DNA of 8,598 nt, from contig JAEZPW010000390.1 in NCBI GenBank assembly GCA_023441255.1, positions 1 through 8,598 of the forward strand. The letters are read 5' to 3'. This document shows positions 1 through 5,541 of the stretch, one piece after another. This stretch comes from Acidobacteriota bacterium (lineage in GTDB: Bacteria; Acidobacteriota; Terriglobia; Terriglobales; Acidobacteriaceae). The first letter of the stretch is position 1. Each line of letters begins with the position of its first letter. The notes under the pieces are model-generated. The model saw only the letters and a list, made by a program, of their open reading frames with translations, had not been told where the DNA came from and searched no databases. The position numbers and the translations under genes are program-made.

Positions 1-550
1 CGGAATAGCCGCCGTCCTGCTTGGCAACGTTGTTGATCAGCTCCATGATGACGACAGTCTTGCCTACTCCGGCGCCGCCGAATAAGCCGATCTTGCCGCC
101 TTTCAGGAAGGGCTGAATAAGGTCGACAACCTTCACGCCCGTTTCGAACATCTCCGCCGTCGTCGACTGCTCCTCGAACGACGGCGCCGGACGATGAATC
201 GGAGCCTTCTCTTTGGTGGCGATAGGGCCGAGCTGATCCACCGGCTGCCCGATCACGTTCATAACACGGCCCAGCGTTTCGCGGCCAACCGGAACACTGA
301 TTGGGCCACCAAGATCGATGGCCTTCATGCCACGCACCATACCTTCCGTCGGCTCCATGGCAACACAGCGCACGCGGCCTTCACCGAGGTGCTGCTCGAC
401 CTCGAGGATGACATTGATCGGCACCGGAACGTTGAAGCCTTCGCTCGTGACGCGCAGAGCTTCGTAGATCGGAGGCAGACTGCCCTCGGCGAACTGCACG
501 TCCACCGCGGGACCGGCAATCTGAATTACGTGTCCAATATTTTCAGCCAT
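1..550 (-). CDS. atpD: F1 ATP synthase subunit beta, 5' part (runs off the left edge)
   Basis: Catalytic beta subunit of the F1 head; three copies alternate with alpha and make or hydrolyse ATP on the cytoplasmic side of the membrane. The minus-strand reading from the ATG at 550 gives 183 codons starting MAENIGHVIQIAGPAVDVQF, the typical beta N-terminal barrel. The nucleotide-binding domain follows, with the conserved GRVMNVIGQPVD segment (residues 94-105) and the P-loop GGAGVGKT (158-165). The window ends soon after the P-loop, so the catalytic glutamate, Walker B and C-terminal domain are not visible; roughly 60 percent of the usual length is missing. The start is fixed by family alignment. 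Ribosome binding looks weak: only AGG about 8 bases upstream, directly against the heptamer array of the spacer. It is last in the visible operon, after gamma; epsilon (atpC) would be expected next. Family assignment is certain. Confidence 0.97.
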   Translation of the reverse strand, partial: MAENIGHVIQIAGPAVDVQFAEGSLPPIYEALRVTSEGFNVPVPINVILEVEQHLGEGRVRCVAMEPTEGMVRGMKAIDLGGPISVPVGRETLGRVMNVIGQPVDQLGPIATKEKAPIHRPAPSFEEQSTTAEMFETGVKVVDLIQPFLKGGKIGLFGGAGVGKTVVIMELINNVAKQDGGYS

Positions 551-557
551 AAGAAAA

Positions 558-659
558 CCTAGTTTCCGGTTTCTAGTTTCTGGTTTCTAGTTGTTTCGGC
601 CGTCGGCTCCGACGATGTACGGGAGCGAGAACCAGAAACTAGAAACAAGAACCAGAAAC
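558..659. repeat. Facing heptamer arrays in the gamma-beta spacer
   Basis: The 115-bp gap between atpG and atpD is largely built from a 7-bp word. On the plus strand 562-589 reads as four tandem heptamers: GTTTCCG, GTTTCTA, GTTTCTG, GTTTCTA. On the minus strand 659-627 reads GTTTCTG, GTTCTT, GTTTCTA, GTTTCTG, GTTCTC, the same word in inverted orientation with two 6-bp slips. The arms share a perfect 17-bp inverted repeat, GTTTCTAGTTTCTGGTT at 569-585 against its complement at 630-646, with a 44-bp spacer. Inside that spacer is a 5-bp hairpin with a 4-base loop (601-605 with 610-614). In the operon mRNA this would be a long stem whose 3' arm ends about 18 bases before the atpD start codon. No T-run follows, so it does not look like an intrinsic terminator. 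Repeat structure is directly seen; function is unknown. Confidence 0.9.
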
Positions 660-665
660 GCTTCT

Positions 666-1700
666 TCATCCTTGTGCGGCCGCGCCGCTCACGATCTCAA
701 TGATTTCCTTTGTGATCTTCGCTTGGCGCGCGCGGTTCATGGCCAGTGTCAGTGAATCGATCATCTCGCTGGCGTTGTTGGAAGCCGACTCCATAGCCGT
801 CATGCGCGCTGCGTGCTCGGCCGCGATCGACTCCAGCATAGCCCGAAAGATTTCGCCGCTAACATACTTCGGCAGCAGTGCCCGGAACAGCTCTTCGGGC
901 GACTGCTCGTAAATGTAATCGACCTTTGCCGTAGCGAACTGTGCAGCAGCCCGGTCGATCTCCGCGGTGCTCGGCGTCTCAACACTGACTCCGGCAGACT
1001 CGGCGGCCTGTGCCAGCCTTTGTCGCTCCTCGTCGGTCATCTCAACTGCCTCAGCTACTTCTCGCACGCCGATCTCCTTGATCGGCAATACCCTGGCGAC
1101 GAGCAGACGCTGCGAGATGACGGACTTGAACTCGTTATGAAGGATATATACGGAATCGATCTCACCGGCCGTGAAGCGGGCAATCGCGTTTTCCGAGATA
1201 TCGCTGATGTCTTCGAAACGAAGGTGCCCAAGGACATTCACATATTCGCCGATCAGCTGTACGCGGCCAGCGCGCTCCTCGACGGTGCCGGTCGGGAACC
1301 GCCGGCGAAGAAAATCGCGAGCCTTCTTACCGACCGCGATAATGTCTATGTCCTTGTCGGGTCTGAGCTCTACGAGGCGCAGAGCAGCCTTATTTACGTT
1401 CGTATTGAAAGCACCTGCAAGGCCCTTATCACCGCTGACCACGATGAAAAGAATTTTCTTTTCGGGTCGGTCGGCGAGCAGCGGATGCCGCGGCGCCCCA
1501 GTTTCCGGGTCGTACAAGTCGGCACGATTGACCAGGGACCGAAGTACGTTGGTCAGCATTTGAGCGTACGGGCGCGCGGAAAGCGCGCGTTCCTGCGCGC
1601 GGCGCAGCTTGGCAGCCGAGACCATCTTCATGGCCTTGGTTATCTGCCGCGTGTTGCGCACGCTGCGAATGCGCCGACGAATATCAAGTACGTTTGGCAT
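666..1700 (-). CDS. atpG: F1 ATP synthase subunit gamma (central rotor shaft)
   Basis: Gamma is the asymmetric shaft inside the alpha3beta3 head; it turns with the c-ring and drives catalysis. The 344-residue product has the family N-terminal helix (RRRIRSVRNTRQITKAMKMV, residues 8-27), the central fold with FIVVSGDKGLAGAFN (85-99), and the C-terminal helix ending ITKEIIEIVSGAAA (329-342). It is about 55 residues longer than the roughly 287-residue enterobacterial protein. Much of the excess is an acidic, alanine-rich, probably helical insertion around residues 210-258, between LPIKEI and DYIYEQSPEELF. The start ATG at 1700 fits the family N-terminus. I see no Shine-Dalgarno in the 10 bases before it; instead the downstream arm of the alpha-gamma spacer stem ends 11 bases upstream. 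Fourth of the F1 genes in order, behind a 146-bp spacer and ahead of a 115-bp one. The long plus-strand frame over it is a shadow. Confidence 0.97.
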   Translation of the reverse strand: MPNVLDIRRRIRSVRNTRQITKAMKMVSAAKLRRAQERALSARPYAQMLTNVLRSLVNRADLYDPETGAPRHPLLADRPEKKILFIVVSGDKGLAGAFNTNVNKAALRLVELRPDKDIDIIAVGKKARDFLRRRFPTGTVEERAGRVQLIGEYVNVLGHLRFEDISDISENAIARFTAGEIDSVYILHNEFKSVISQRLLVARVLPIKEIGVREVAEAVEMTDEERQRLAQAAESAGVSVETPSTAEIDRAAAQFATAKVDYIYEQSPEELFRALLPKYVSGEIFRAMLESIAAEHAARMTAMESASNNASEMIDSLTLAMNRARQAKITKEIIEIVSGAAAQG

Positions 1701-1711
1701 TATCGAAAATC

Positions 1712-1845
1712 GCTCTGGGCTATGGGCCTTGAGCTATGAGCGAATCTGCACTTCACCAGTGGTTTTGAACCACGAGTCTGTTCCTCATTTCTGAGTCGAG
1801 ATGCTTGAGGAATAACTCACAGCTCAGAGCCCACAGCTCACAGCC
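1712..1845. repeat. Facing heptamer arrays in the alpha-gamma spacer
   Basis: The 146-bp gap between atpA and atpG holds two tandem 7-bp arrays in inverted orientation. On the minus strand 1845-1818 reads four units: GGCTGTG, AGCTGTG, GGCTCTG, AGCTGTG. On the plus strand 1712-1739 reads GCTCTGG, GCTATGG, GCCTTGA, GCTATGA, the same word in a shifted phase. Aligning 1712-1741 with the complement of 1815-1844 gives 23 of 30 matches by my count. In the operon mRNA four of the seven mismatches become G-U pairs, so 27 of 30 positions can pair. The 73-base interior contains two further inverted repeats: 6 bp at 1759-1764/1768-1773 and 7 bp at 1781-1787/1806-1812. The predicted RNA is therefore a long stem closing over two small hairpins. 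The element begins 1 bp past the atpA stop codon and ends 11 bp before the atpG start. No T-run follows. Confidence 0.88.
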
Positions 1846-1846
1846 A

Positions 1847-3385
1847 TCATTTTGCTGCTACCGCTGCCTGCTTTTCACTGGCGAAACGTTCTTTGGCGTC
1901 ACCGATGACCTTCTTCATCTCGGCCTTGGTAGCGTCGTCCAGAACCTTCTTTTCCTCGATCTGCTTCAGCAGGCCTGGGTTCATCGCCTCAACGTAATCG
2001 TAAAGGGCGCGCTCGAATGGACGGCAATCCTCCACGGCCATGTCGTCAAGGGCACCGCTTGTGCCTGCGAAGATGATCAAGATCTGCTTGCTGAAAGGCA
2101 ATGGCTGGAACTGGTCCTGCTTAAGGATCTCGACCAGTCTCTGGCCCCGATTCAACTGCGCCTGGGTGGCCTTGTCGAGGTCGCTGCCGAATTGTGCGAA
2201 CGCCGCGAGTTCTCGGTACTGTGCAAGCTCCAGTTTCAGCGAGCCTGCAACCTGCCGCATGGCCTTGATCTGAGCGCTGCCACCGACGCGGCTTACCGAG
2301 ATGCCGACGTTCACTGCCGGGCGAATGCCGGAGTTGAACAGGTCCGTCTCAAGGAAGATCTGGCCGTCGGTGATCGAAATGACATTGGTCGGAATATATG
2401 CCGAAACGTCACCCGCCTGGGTCTCAATCACCGGGAGCGACGTCAGCGAACCGCCGCCGTTCTTATCGCTCAACTTCGCCGCGCGCTCCAGCAGGCGCGA
2501 GTGGAGGTAGAACACGTCTCCGGGATACGCCTCGCGTCCCGGCGGACGGCGCAGCAGCAGCGATATCTCGCGATATGCAGCGGCATGCTTCGAAAGGTCG
2601 TCATAGAACGTGACCGCGTGCCGCTTGGTGTCGCGGAAGTACTCGCCCATGGCACAGGCCGCGTAGGGCGCGATGTATTGCATCGGAGCCGGCTCCGATG
2701 CCGAAGCGGTGACTACGATCGTGTAATCCATAGCGCCGTAGTCGGTCAGGGTCTTTACGACCTGCGCGATCGTGGAACGCTTCTGGCCGATGCCGCAGTA
2801 GATGCAGATCAGATCCTTGCCCTTGCTGTTGATTATCGTGTCGAGGATGATGGCAGTCTTGCCGGTCTGGCGGTCGCCAATAATCAATTCGCGCTGGCCG
2901 CGGCCGATCGGGATCATTGAGTCAATAGCTTTAATACCAGTGGCCATCGGCTCGCGCACCGGCTGGCGGTCGATAACTCCGGGAGCGAGTCGCTCTACCG
3001 GGTTATACTGCGCCGCCGCAATCGGCCCTTTATCGTCAATAGGGTTTCCGAGCGCGTCAACCACGCGGCCGATCAACTGATCGCCTACCGGCACGCTCAT
3101 GATGCGCCCCGTGCGGCGGACCGTGTCGCCTTCCTTAACTTCCGTGTAGTCTCCCAGCAGCACGGCGCCGACCTGGTCTTCTTCCAGGTTCATCGCGATT
3201 CCCGCGACATTGTGCGGGAACTCGATCAGTTCGCCGGCCATCACCTTGTCGAGACCGTACAGACGGGCGATGCCGTCACCCAGCGACATGACCGTGCCGA
3301 CTTCGTCGACTGCAATCTTGCTCTCGTAGTTCTCGATCTGTTCTCGAATCAGTTTTGTGATTTCGTCTGCTTTGATCTGAGCCAT
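1847..3385 (-). CDS. atpA: F1 ATP synthase subunit alpha
   Basis: Alpha carries the three non-catalytic nucleotide sites of the F1 head and supplies the arginine finger to the catalytic sites of beta. The 512-residue product has the normal family length. It shows the N-terminal delta-binding helix and barrel (about 1-95), the P-loop GDRQTGKT (170-177), the Walker B region AVTFYDD (257-263), the alpha/beta family signature PAVNVGISVS (356-365), and the arginine-finger segment SRVGG with Arg366. The C-terminal helical domain ends in a short Ala/Lys-rich tail. The ATG at 3385 gives the expected MAQIKADEITKLIREQIENY start. Its Shine-Dalgarno is weak (GAG, 8 bases upstream). It lies 79 bp after atpH, and its stop codon almost touches the heptamer array of the next spacer. 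The long plus-strand frame over it (1805-2920) has no recognisable protein features and is a shadow. Confidence 0.98.
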   Translation of the reverse strand: MAQIKADEITKLIREQIENYESKIAVDEVGTVMSLGDGIARLYGLDKVMAGELIEFPHNVAGIAMNLEEDQVGAVLLGDYTEVKEGDTVRRTGRIMSVPVGDQLIGRVVDALGNPIDDKGPIAAAQYNPVERLAPGVIDRQPVREPMATGIKAIDSMIPIGRGQRELIIGDRQTGKTAIILDTIINSKGKDLICIYCGIGQKRSTIAQVVKTLTDYGAMDYTIVVTASASEPAPMQYIAPYAACAMGEYFRDTKRHAVTFYDDLSKHAAAYREISLLLRRPPGREAYPGDVFYLHSRLLERAAKLSDKNGGGSLTSLPVIETQAGDVSAYIPTNVISITDGQIFLETDLFNSGIRPAVNVGISVSRVGGSAQIKAMRQVAGSLKLELAQYRELAAFAQFGSDLDKATQAQLNRGQRLVEILKQDQFQPLPFSKQILIIFAGTSGALDDMAVEDCRPFERALYDYVEAMNPGLLKQIEEKKVLDDATKAEMKKVIGDAKERFASEKQAAVAAK

Positions 3386-3464
3386 TTGTGATTCTCAGTT
3401 CTCGATTCCGGTCGTGCTTCCGACCGGCTTACCTGAAATTCTGAAGCCTGGGATTCCGTGCGCT
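3386..3464. repeat. Degenerate heptamers and GC hairpin in the delta-alpha spacer
   Basis: The 79-bp gap between atpH and atpA has three successive 7-bp units on the plus strand at 3390-3410 (GATTCTC, AGTTCTC, GATTCCG). Overlapping and following them is a perfect 7-bp hairpin, CCGGTCG at 3408-3414 with CGACCGG at 3421-3427, loop of 6. Beyond it, 3433-3452 has CTGAA/CTGGG words spaced 8 and 7 bp apart, which may be the decayed opposite arm. This is a weaker version of the elements in the other two spacers: the hairpin is clear, the heptamer reading is tentative. The hairpin lies about 22 bases upstream of the atpA start codon in the mRNA. No T-run follows. Confidence 0.55.
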
Positions 3465-4004
3465 CTATTCACCTACGAGTTGTTCCTTGATGCGCTGCAA
3501 CTGACCGCGAACGGAGCCGTCGTAAATAGTGCTTCCGATCTTTACAACCGCGCCGCCTAGAACGGCGCCATCCGTTGCATACTCCGCCCGTACCTGCTTC
3601 CCGGTCATACGAGCGATCTGCGACTCGATCCGGCGCTTCTCGTCGCCGGAGAGTTCACGCGCGCTGGTCACTTCGGCTTCTGCTATCCCGAGGCGACGAT
3701 TCAACTCGCTCTCGAATTGCCGGGCGATCTGCTCCAGCGTCCGTATGCGGCCATGGTCAATGAGCACGGCAACGAAGTTCCTGAGCGCGGGCGTCAGCCC
3801 CATGCGACCGGCGATAGCGTCCAGTAACGCCAGTTTTCGATCGCGCCGTATCGCAGGGCTCTCCCACACCCGGCGGAGTTCCGCATTCGAAGCAACAGTG
3901 TCAACAACCGCCCTGAGTTCTTCGCGCACCTTGGATATCTCAATTTTGCGGTCGATGACCACGTCAGCGAACGCACGGGCATACCTGCTGGTGACAGAGG
4001 CCAC
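3465..4004 (-). CDS. atpH: F1 ATP synthase subunit delta (OSCP homologue)
   Basis: Delta sits on top of the F1 head and ties it to the b/b' peripheral stalk, acting as part of the stator. The 179-residue product has standard family length. It has the N-terminal helical bundle starting MASVTSRYARAFADVV, the conserved NFVAVLIDHGRI segment (about 76-87), and the C-terminal hallmark LGGAVVKIG followed by YDGSVRGQLQRIKEQL. The start is GTG at 4004, whose first base is shared with the TAG stop of atpF, so translation is probably coupled to it. A strong Shine-Dalgarno (AAGGGAGGT, 4018-4010) sits five bases upstream, which supports this start. A 79-bp spacer separates it from atpA. Confidence 0.96.
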   Translation of the reverse strand: MASVTSRYARAFADVVIDRKIEISKVREELRAVVDTVASNAELRRVWESPAIRRDRKLALLDAIAGRMGLTPALRNFVAVLIDHGRIRTLEQIARQFESELNRRLGIAEAEVTSARELSGDEKRRIESQIARMTGKQVRAEYATDGAVLGGAVVKIGSTIYDGSVRGQLQRIKEQLVGE

Positions 4005-4774
4005 TATCTACCTCCCTTGCCAGACGAACCGGTCCCGTTCAGTTCTTCAACAAAGTTGCTGACCAGGGCGCGGTCGGTATCCAAATCGACTCGAATCTGT
4101 TTCTGGGCAAGCGACACCGCGAGTTCCGCGGCGAAAGCCTTCAAGTCGCGTTGTGCGATTTTCGACGCTGCGGCGATTTCGGAGTTTGCCGCTTCCACAA
4201 TCTTCCGTTTCTCGTCCTCAACAGCCTGAATCATGCGCTGCTCTTCGACAGCCGCTTCGTTCTCAGCTAAATTGCGCATCTCAGCCACGTCAGCGTCCAA
4301 CCTGGCGAGCCGGGATTCAACGTCCGCGAGCCGGCGATTCGCATCCTCGCTGGCCTTGCGCGCTTCCGTAATGCCACGCTGGATGTCGCCGGTGCGGGTG
4401 CGAAACATCGCAGGCAGCTTCGATTTCGAGATGAGAACGATCAGCAGAGCCAGAATAACGAAATTGAAAACGATGCTGACCCAGTAGGCTGCGTGTAAGC
4501 TCAGCCCGGTAACCCTGGCGATCAAATGCACGGAAGCGGATTGCTTGAACTGTGCGTTCTCGTCCTCTTCGACACCGGCCGCCTCGTTCGAGGCCTTTGC
4601 CAACTGACCACGCGGAGTGGCGTGCTCCTCGGACGGAGCCGCGTTCTGGTGCTGTTCCGCAGCCGCCTGGCTCGACTGTTCGTGGGGCTTGACCGGCTCT
4701 TGCTGTCCCAGCAGGACACCACCTGCCAGCAAGCCGACGATTATTAGAGTTGCAGCCTTTACGCGCATGCTCAC
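4004..4774 (-). CDS. atpF: ATP synthase Fo subunit b with signal-peptide-like N-terminus and extra periplasmic segment
   Basis: This is a b-type peripheral stalk subunit of 256 residues, about 100 longer than enterobacterial b. Order along the chain: a hydrophobic signal-peptide-like segment (about 7-23, after MSMRVK); a hydrophilic Gln/Glu/Ala-rich stretch (24-95) without hydrophobic runs; a membrane helix (about 96-115, AAYWVSIVFNFVILALLIVLI); and a long charged coiled coil (about 130-225) with RTGDIQRGITEARKASEDA, which is typical of b subunits, ending near the delta-binding part. If the first segment is cleaved, the 70-residue stretch would face the periplasm and the topology of b would be kept. 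If not, it is a second membrane anchor. The start GTG at 4774 overlaps the b' stop by 4 bp (GTGA); an ATG six bases downstream (4768) is an equally possible start. Its stop shares a base with the atpH start. The b assignment is firm; the role of the extension is unknown. Confidence 0.92.
   Translation of the reverse strand: MSMRVKAATLIIVGLLAGGVLLGQQEPVKPHEQSSQAAAEQHQNAAPSEEHATPRGQLAKASNEAAGVEEDENAQFKQSASVHLIARVTGLSLHAAYWVSIVFNFVILALLIVLISKSKLPAMFRTRTGDIQRGITEARKASEDANRRLADVESRLARLDADVAEMRNLAENEAAVEEQRMIQAVEDEKRKIVEAANSEIAAASKIAQRDLKAFAAELAVSLAQKQIRVDLDTDRALVSNFVEELNGTGSSGKGGR
4010..4018 (-). promoter_or_regulatory. Strong Shine-Dalgarno of atpH
   Basis: AAGGGAGGT on the minus strand ends five bases before the GTG of atpH and lies inside the end of atpF. 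It is the clearest ribosome binding site within the ATP synthase operon and decides the GTG start. It contrasts with the weak or absent sites in front of atpG and atpD. Confidence 0.85.
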
Positions 4775-5250
4775 TGACCACCGCCCGCGGGAGAAGAATG
4801 AGCAGCACCGACCTGGCGGAAAATCGCCCGGATCACCTCGTTTGCCAGGCGGTGCGATTCTGCCTCAAGGACCAATTTCGACTGCGCAACCTGATCTTCG
4901 AGGGCAGCACGAGCCTTCTTAACCTGCTGCTCAGCCCCGCTGCGCGCCTCTGCAACCGCCTGCGCACGGGCTTCGAGAGCTTTCTGACGACGGGCTTCCT
5001 GAGATCGGAATATTGCCAATCGTGCTTCGCGTAAGGCCCCCTCGTATTCGGCGACCTTAGCTTCAGCAGCAGCTATATCCGCGCGGGCCTTCTCCAAGGC
5101 TCCTTCGGTCTTGTTTCGCCGTTCCGACAACACCCGGGAAAGCGGGGCGTACACAATCACGCGGTAAGCCACGTAAGCGAGCAGAAACAGCAGTATTGTC
5201 GGGACTGACTCGAGCAACAAACTGCCTAATTGTGCGAGGATTTGTTCCAT
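4771..5250 (-). CDS. atpF: ATP synthase Fo subunit b' (second b-type stalk subunit), first gene of the operon
   Basis: This 159-residue protein has the standard plan of b/b': a short N-terminus, one membrane helix (about 14-34, VPTILLFLLAYVAYRVIV), then a long charged Ala/Glu/Arg/Lys-rich coiled coil (about 40-145) and a Gly/Pro-rich tail. The motif APLSRVLSERRNKTEGALEKA just after the membrane helix is characteristic of the family. With the longer b downstream it makes a heterodimeric stalk pair, as in organisms with b and b'. The ATG at 5250 gives a well-formed protein; its Shine-Dalgarno is poor (AAGAG touching the start). A promoter-like TTGACA/TAAGTT pair lies 38 to 66 bp upstream, making this the first gene of the operon. 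Genes for a (atpB) and c (atpE), often found just upstream of b, are absent: hflX is there instead. Confidence 0.93.
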   Translation of the reverse strand: MEQILAQLGSLLLESVPTILLFLLAYVAYRVIVYAPLSRVLSERRNKTEGALEKARADIAAAEAKVAEYEGALREARLAIFRSQEARRQKALEARAQAVAEARSGAEQQVKKARAALEDQVAQSKLVLEAESHRLANEVIRAIFRQVGAAHSSPAGGGQ

Positions 5251-5287
5251 CTCTTAGGTGGTCGACCGAGCGGAATATTACTCTAGG

Positions 5288-5316
5288 AACTTAACACCTG
5301 CTTCCCCGGCTGTCAA
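5288..5316 (-). promoter_or_regulatory. Sigma-70-like promoter of the ATP synthase operon
   Basis: On the minus strand a perfect -35 TTGACA (5316-5311) is followed by exactly 17 bp and a -10-like TAAGTT (5293-5288), which keeps the first, second and last consensus bases. Transcription would start near 5281, giving a leader of about 30 bases before the b' start codon. Strong -35 and standard spacing make this the best promoter in the window; the -10 matches only 3 of 6. Confidence 0.55.
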
Positions 5317-5412
5317 TGTAAGTTACTGAAAGCAATGCGTGCAAGCTGGTTATTAATAGACACTTACAGGCCCGCAACCTACGCTGTCGAGCCGGTAATA
5401 ACCGGCAAGTCA

Positions 5413-5472
5413 TCAGCTCACGAGAAGACTTGACTTTTGCGCCAACAGGGATAACATTTAGACATCACCTCC
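5413..5472 (-). other. Extended Shine-Dalgarno followed by a 14-codon frame (possible leader peptide)
   Basis: The minus strand carries GGAGGTGAT (5472-5464), fully complementary to the anti-Shine-Dalgarno end of 16S rRNA. An ATG at 5457 opens a 14-codon frame, MLSLLAQKSSLLVS, ending with TGA at 5413; the gap between GGAGG and this ATG is 10 bases, slightly long. Another ATG (5465) is far too close to the site. The stop is followed by the 5391-5406 hairpin, a layout seen in leader-peptide control. The frame is short and hydrophobic/serine-rich with no known match, and could be chance. The same bases read on the other strand are listed as a possible small RNA. Confidence 0.18.
5430..5457 (+). 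promoter_or_regulatory. Plus-strand promoter-like pair with no gene downstream
   Basis: TTGACT (5430-5435), 16 bp, then TAACAT (5452-5457): 5 of 6 and 4 of 6 consensus matches at acceptable spacing. A start about 7 bp on, near 5464, would transcribe the adjacent hairpins and then run antisense into hflX. No plus-strand protein gene follows, so if active it would drive a short RNA. Confidence 0.28.
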
Positions 5473-5541
5473 GATCCGGTTCAGGATCGAATGGGCTCCC
5501 GGTCAAGAAAAGTCACCGCTTCTTGATCGTGGGCCCATTTT
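5464..5541 (+). ncRNA. Candidate short RNA with anti-Shine-Dalgarno 5' end
   Basis: A transcript from the plus-strand promoter would start at about 5464 with ATCACCTCC, identical to nine bases of the 3' end of 16S rRNA and so complementary to strong Shine-Dalgarno sites. It would then form a 6-bp hairpin (5472-5489) and a 20-position stem with a 10-base loop (5490-5539), ending at a TTTT run (5538-5541). Size about 78 bases. A single-stranded targeting 5' end plus a terminal stem with U residues is the layout of many Hfq-dependent small RNAs, and hfq is only 1.5 kb away. No covariation or expression is visible here; it could equally be a terminator region for hflX. No known family recognised. 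Confidence 0.22.
5490..5539. terminator. Long imperfect hairpin after hflX, terminator-like
   Basis: Bases 5490-5509 pair with 5520-5539 at 17 of 20 positions, including the uninterrupted blocks TCAAGAA/TTCTTGA and ATGGGC/GCCCAT, around a 10-base loop. It begins 15 bp past the hflX stop codon, where an intrinsic terminator is expected. However, in hflX direction no T-run follows, while in plus direction TTTT runs from its last arm, so it is better formed as a plus-strand terminator. A 6-bp hairpin (5472-5489) abuts it. Confidence 0.45.

Noticed and set aside
194..562. Plus-strand open frame opposite atpD
   Set aside because: Antisense of the beta subunit N-terminal part; its end reaches into the heptamer repeat; no protein features.
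562..659. CRISPR array reading of the repeated words
   Set aside because: Units are 7 bp, directly adjacent and in opposed orientation, without unique spacers of constant length.
813..1739. Plus-strand open frame (308 codons) opposite atpG
   Set aside because: Same reasoning: mirror of a conserved gene, no recognisable motifs, no ribosome site that stands out.
1712..1844. Intrinsic terminator between alpha and gamma
   Set aside because: No T-run follows either arm, and gamma and beta must be transcribed from upstream because no promoter is apparent in the spacers.
1805..2920. Long plus-strand open frame (371 codons) opposite atpA
   Set aside because: It runs antisense to a clearly conserved gene; the translation is rich in Leu, Arg, Asp and Val without domain structure, as expected from the reverse strand of GC-rich codons.
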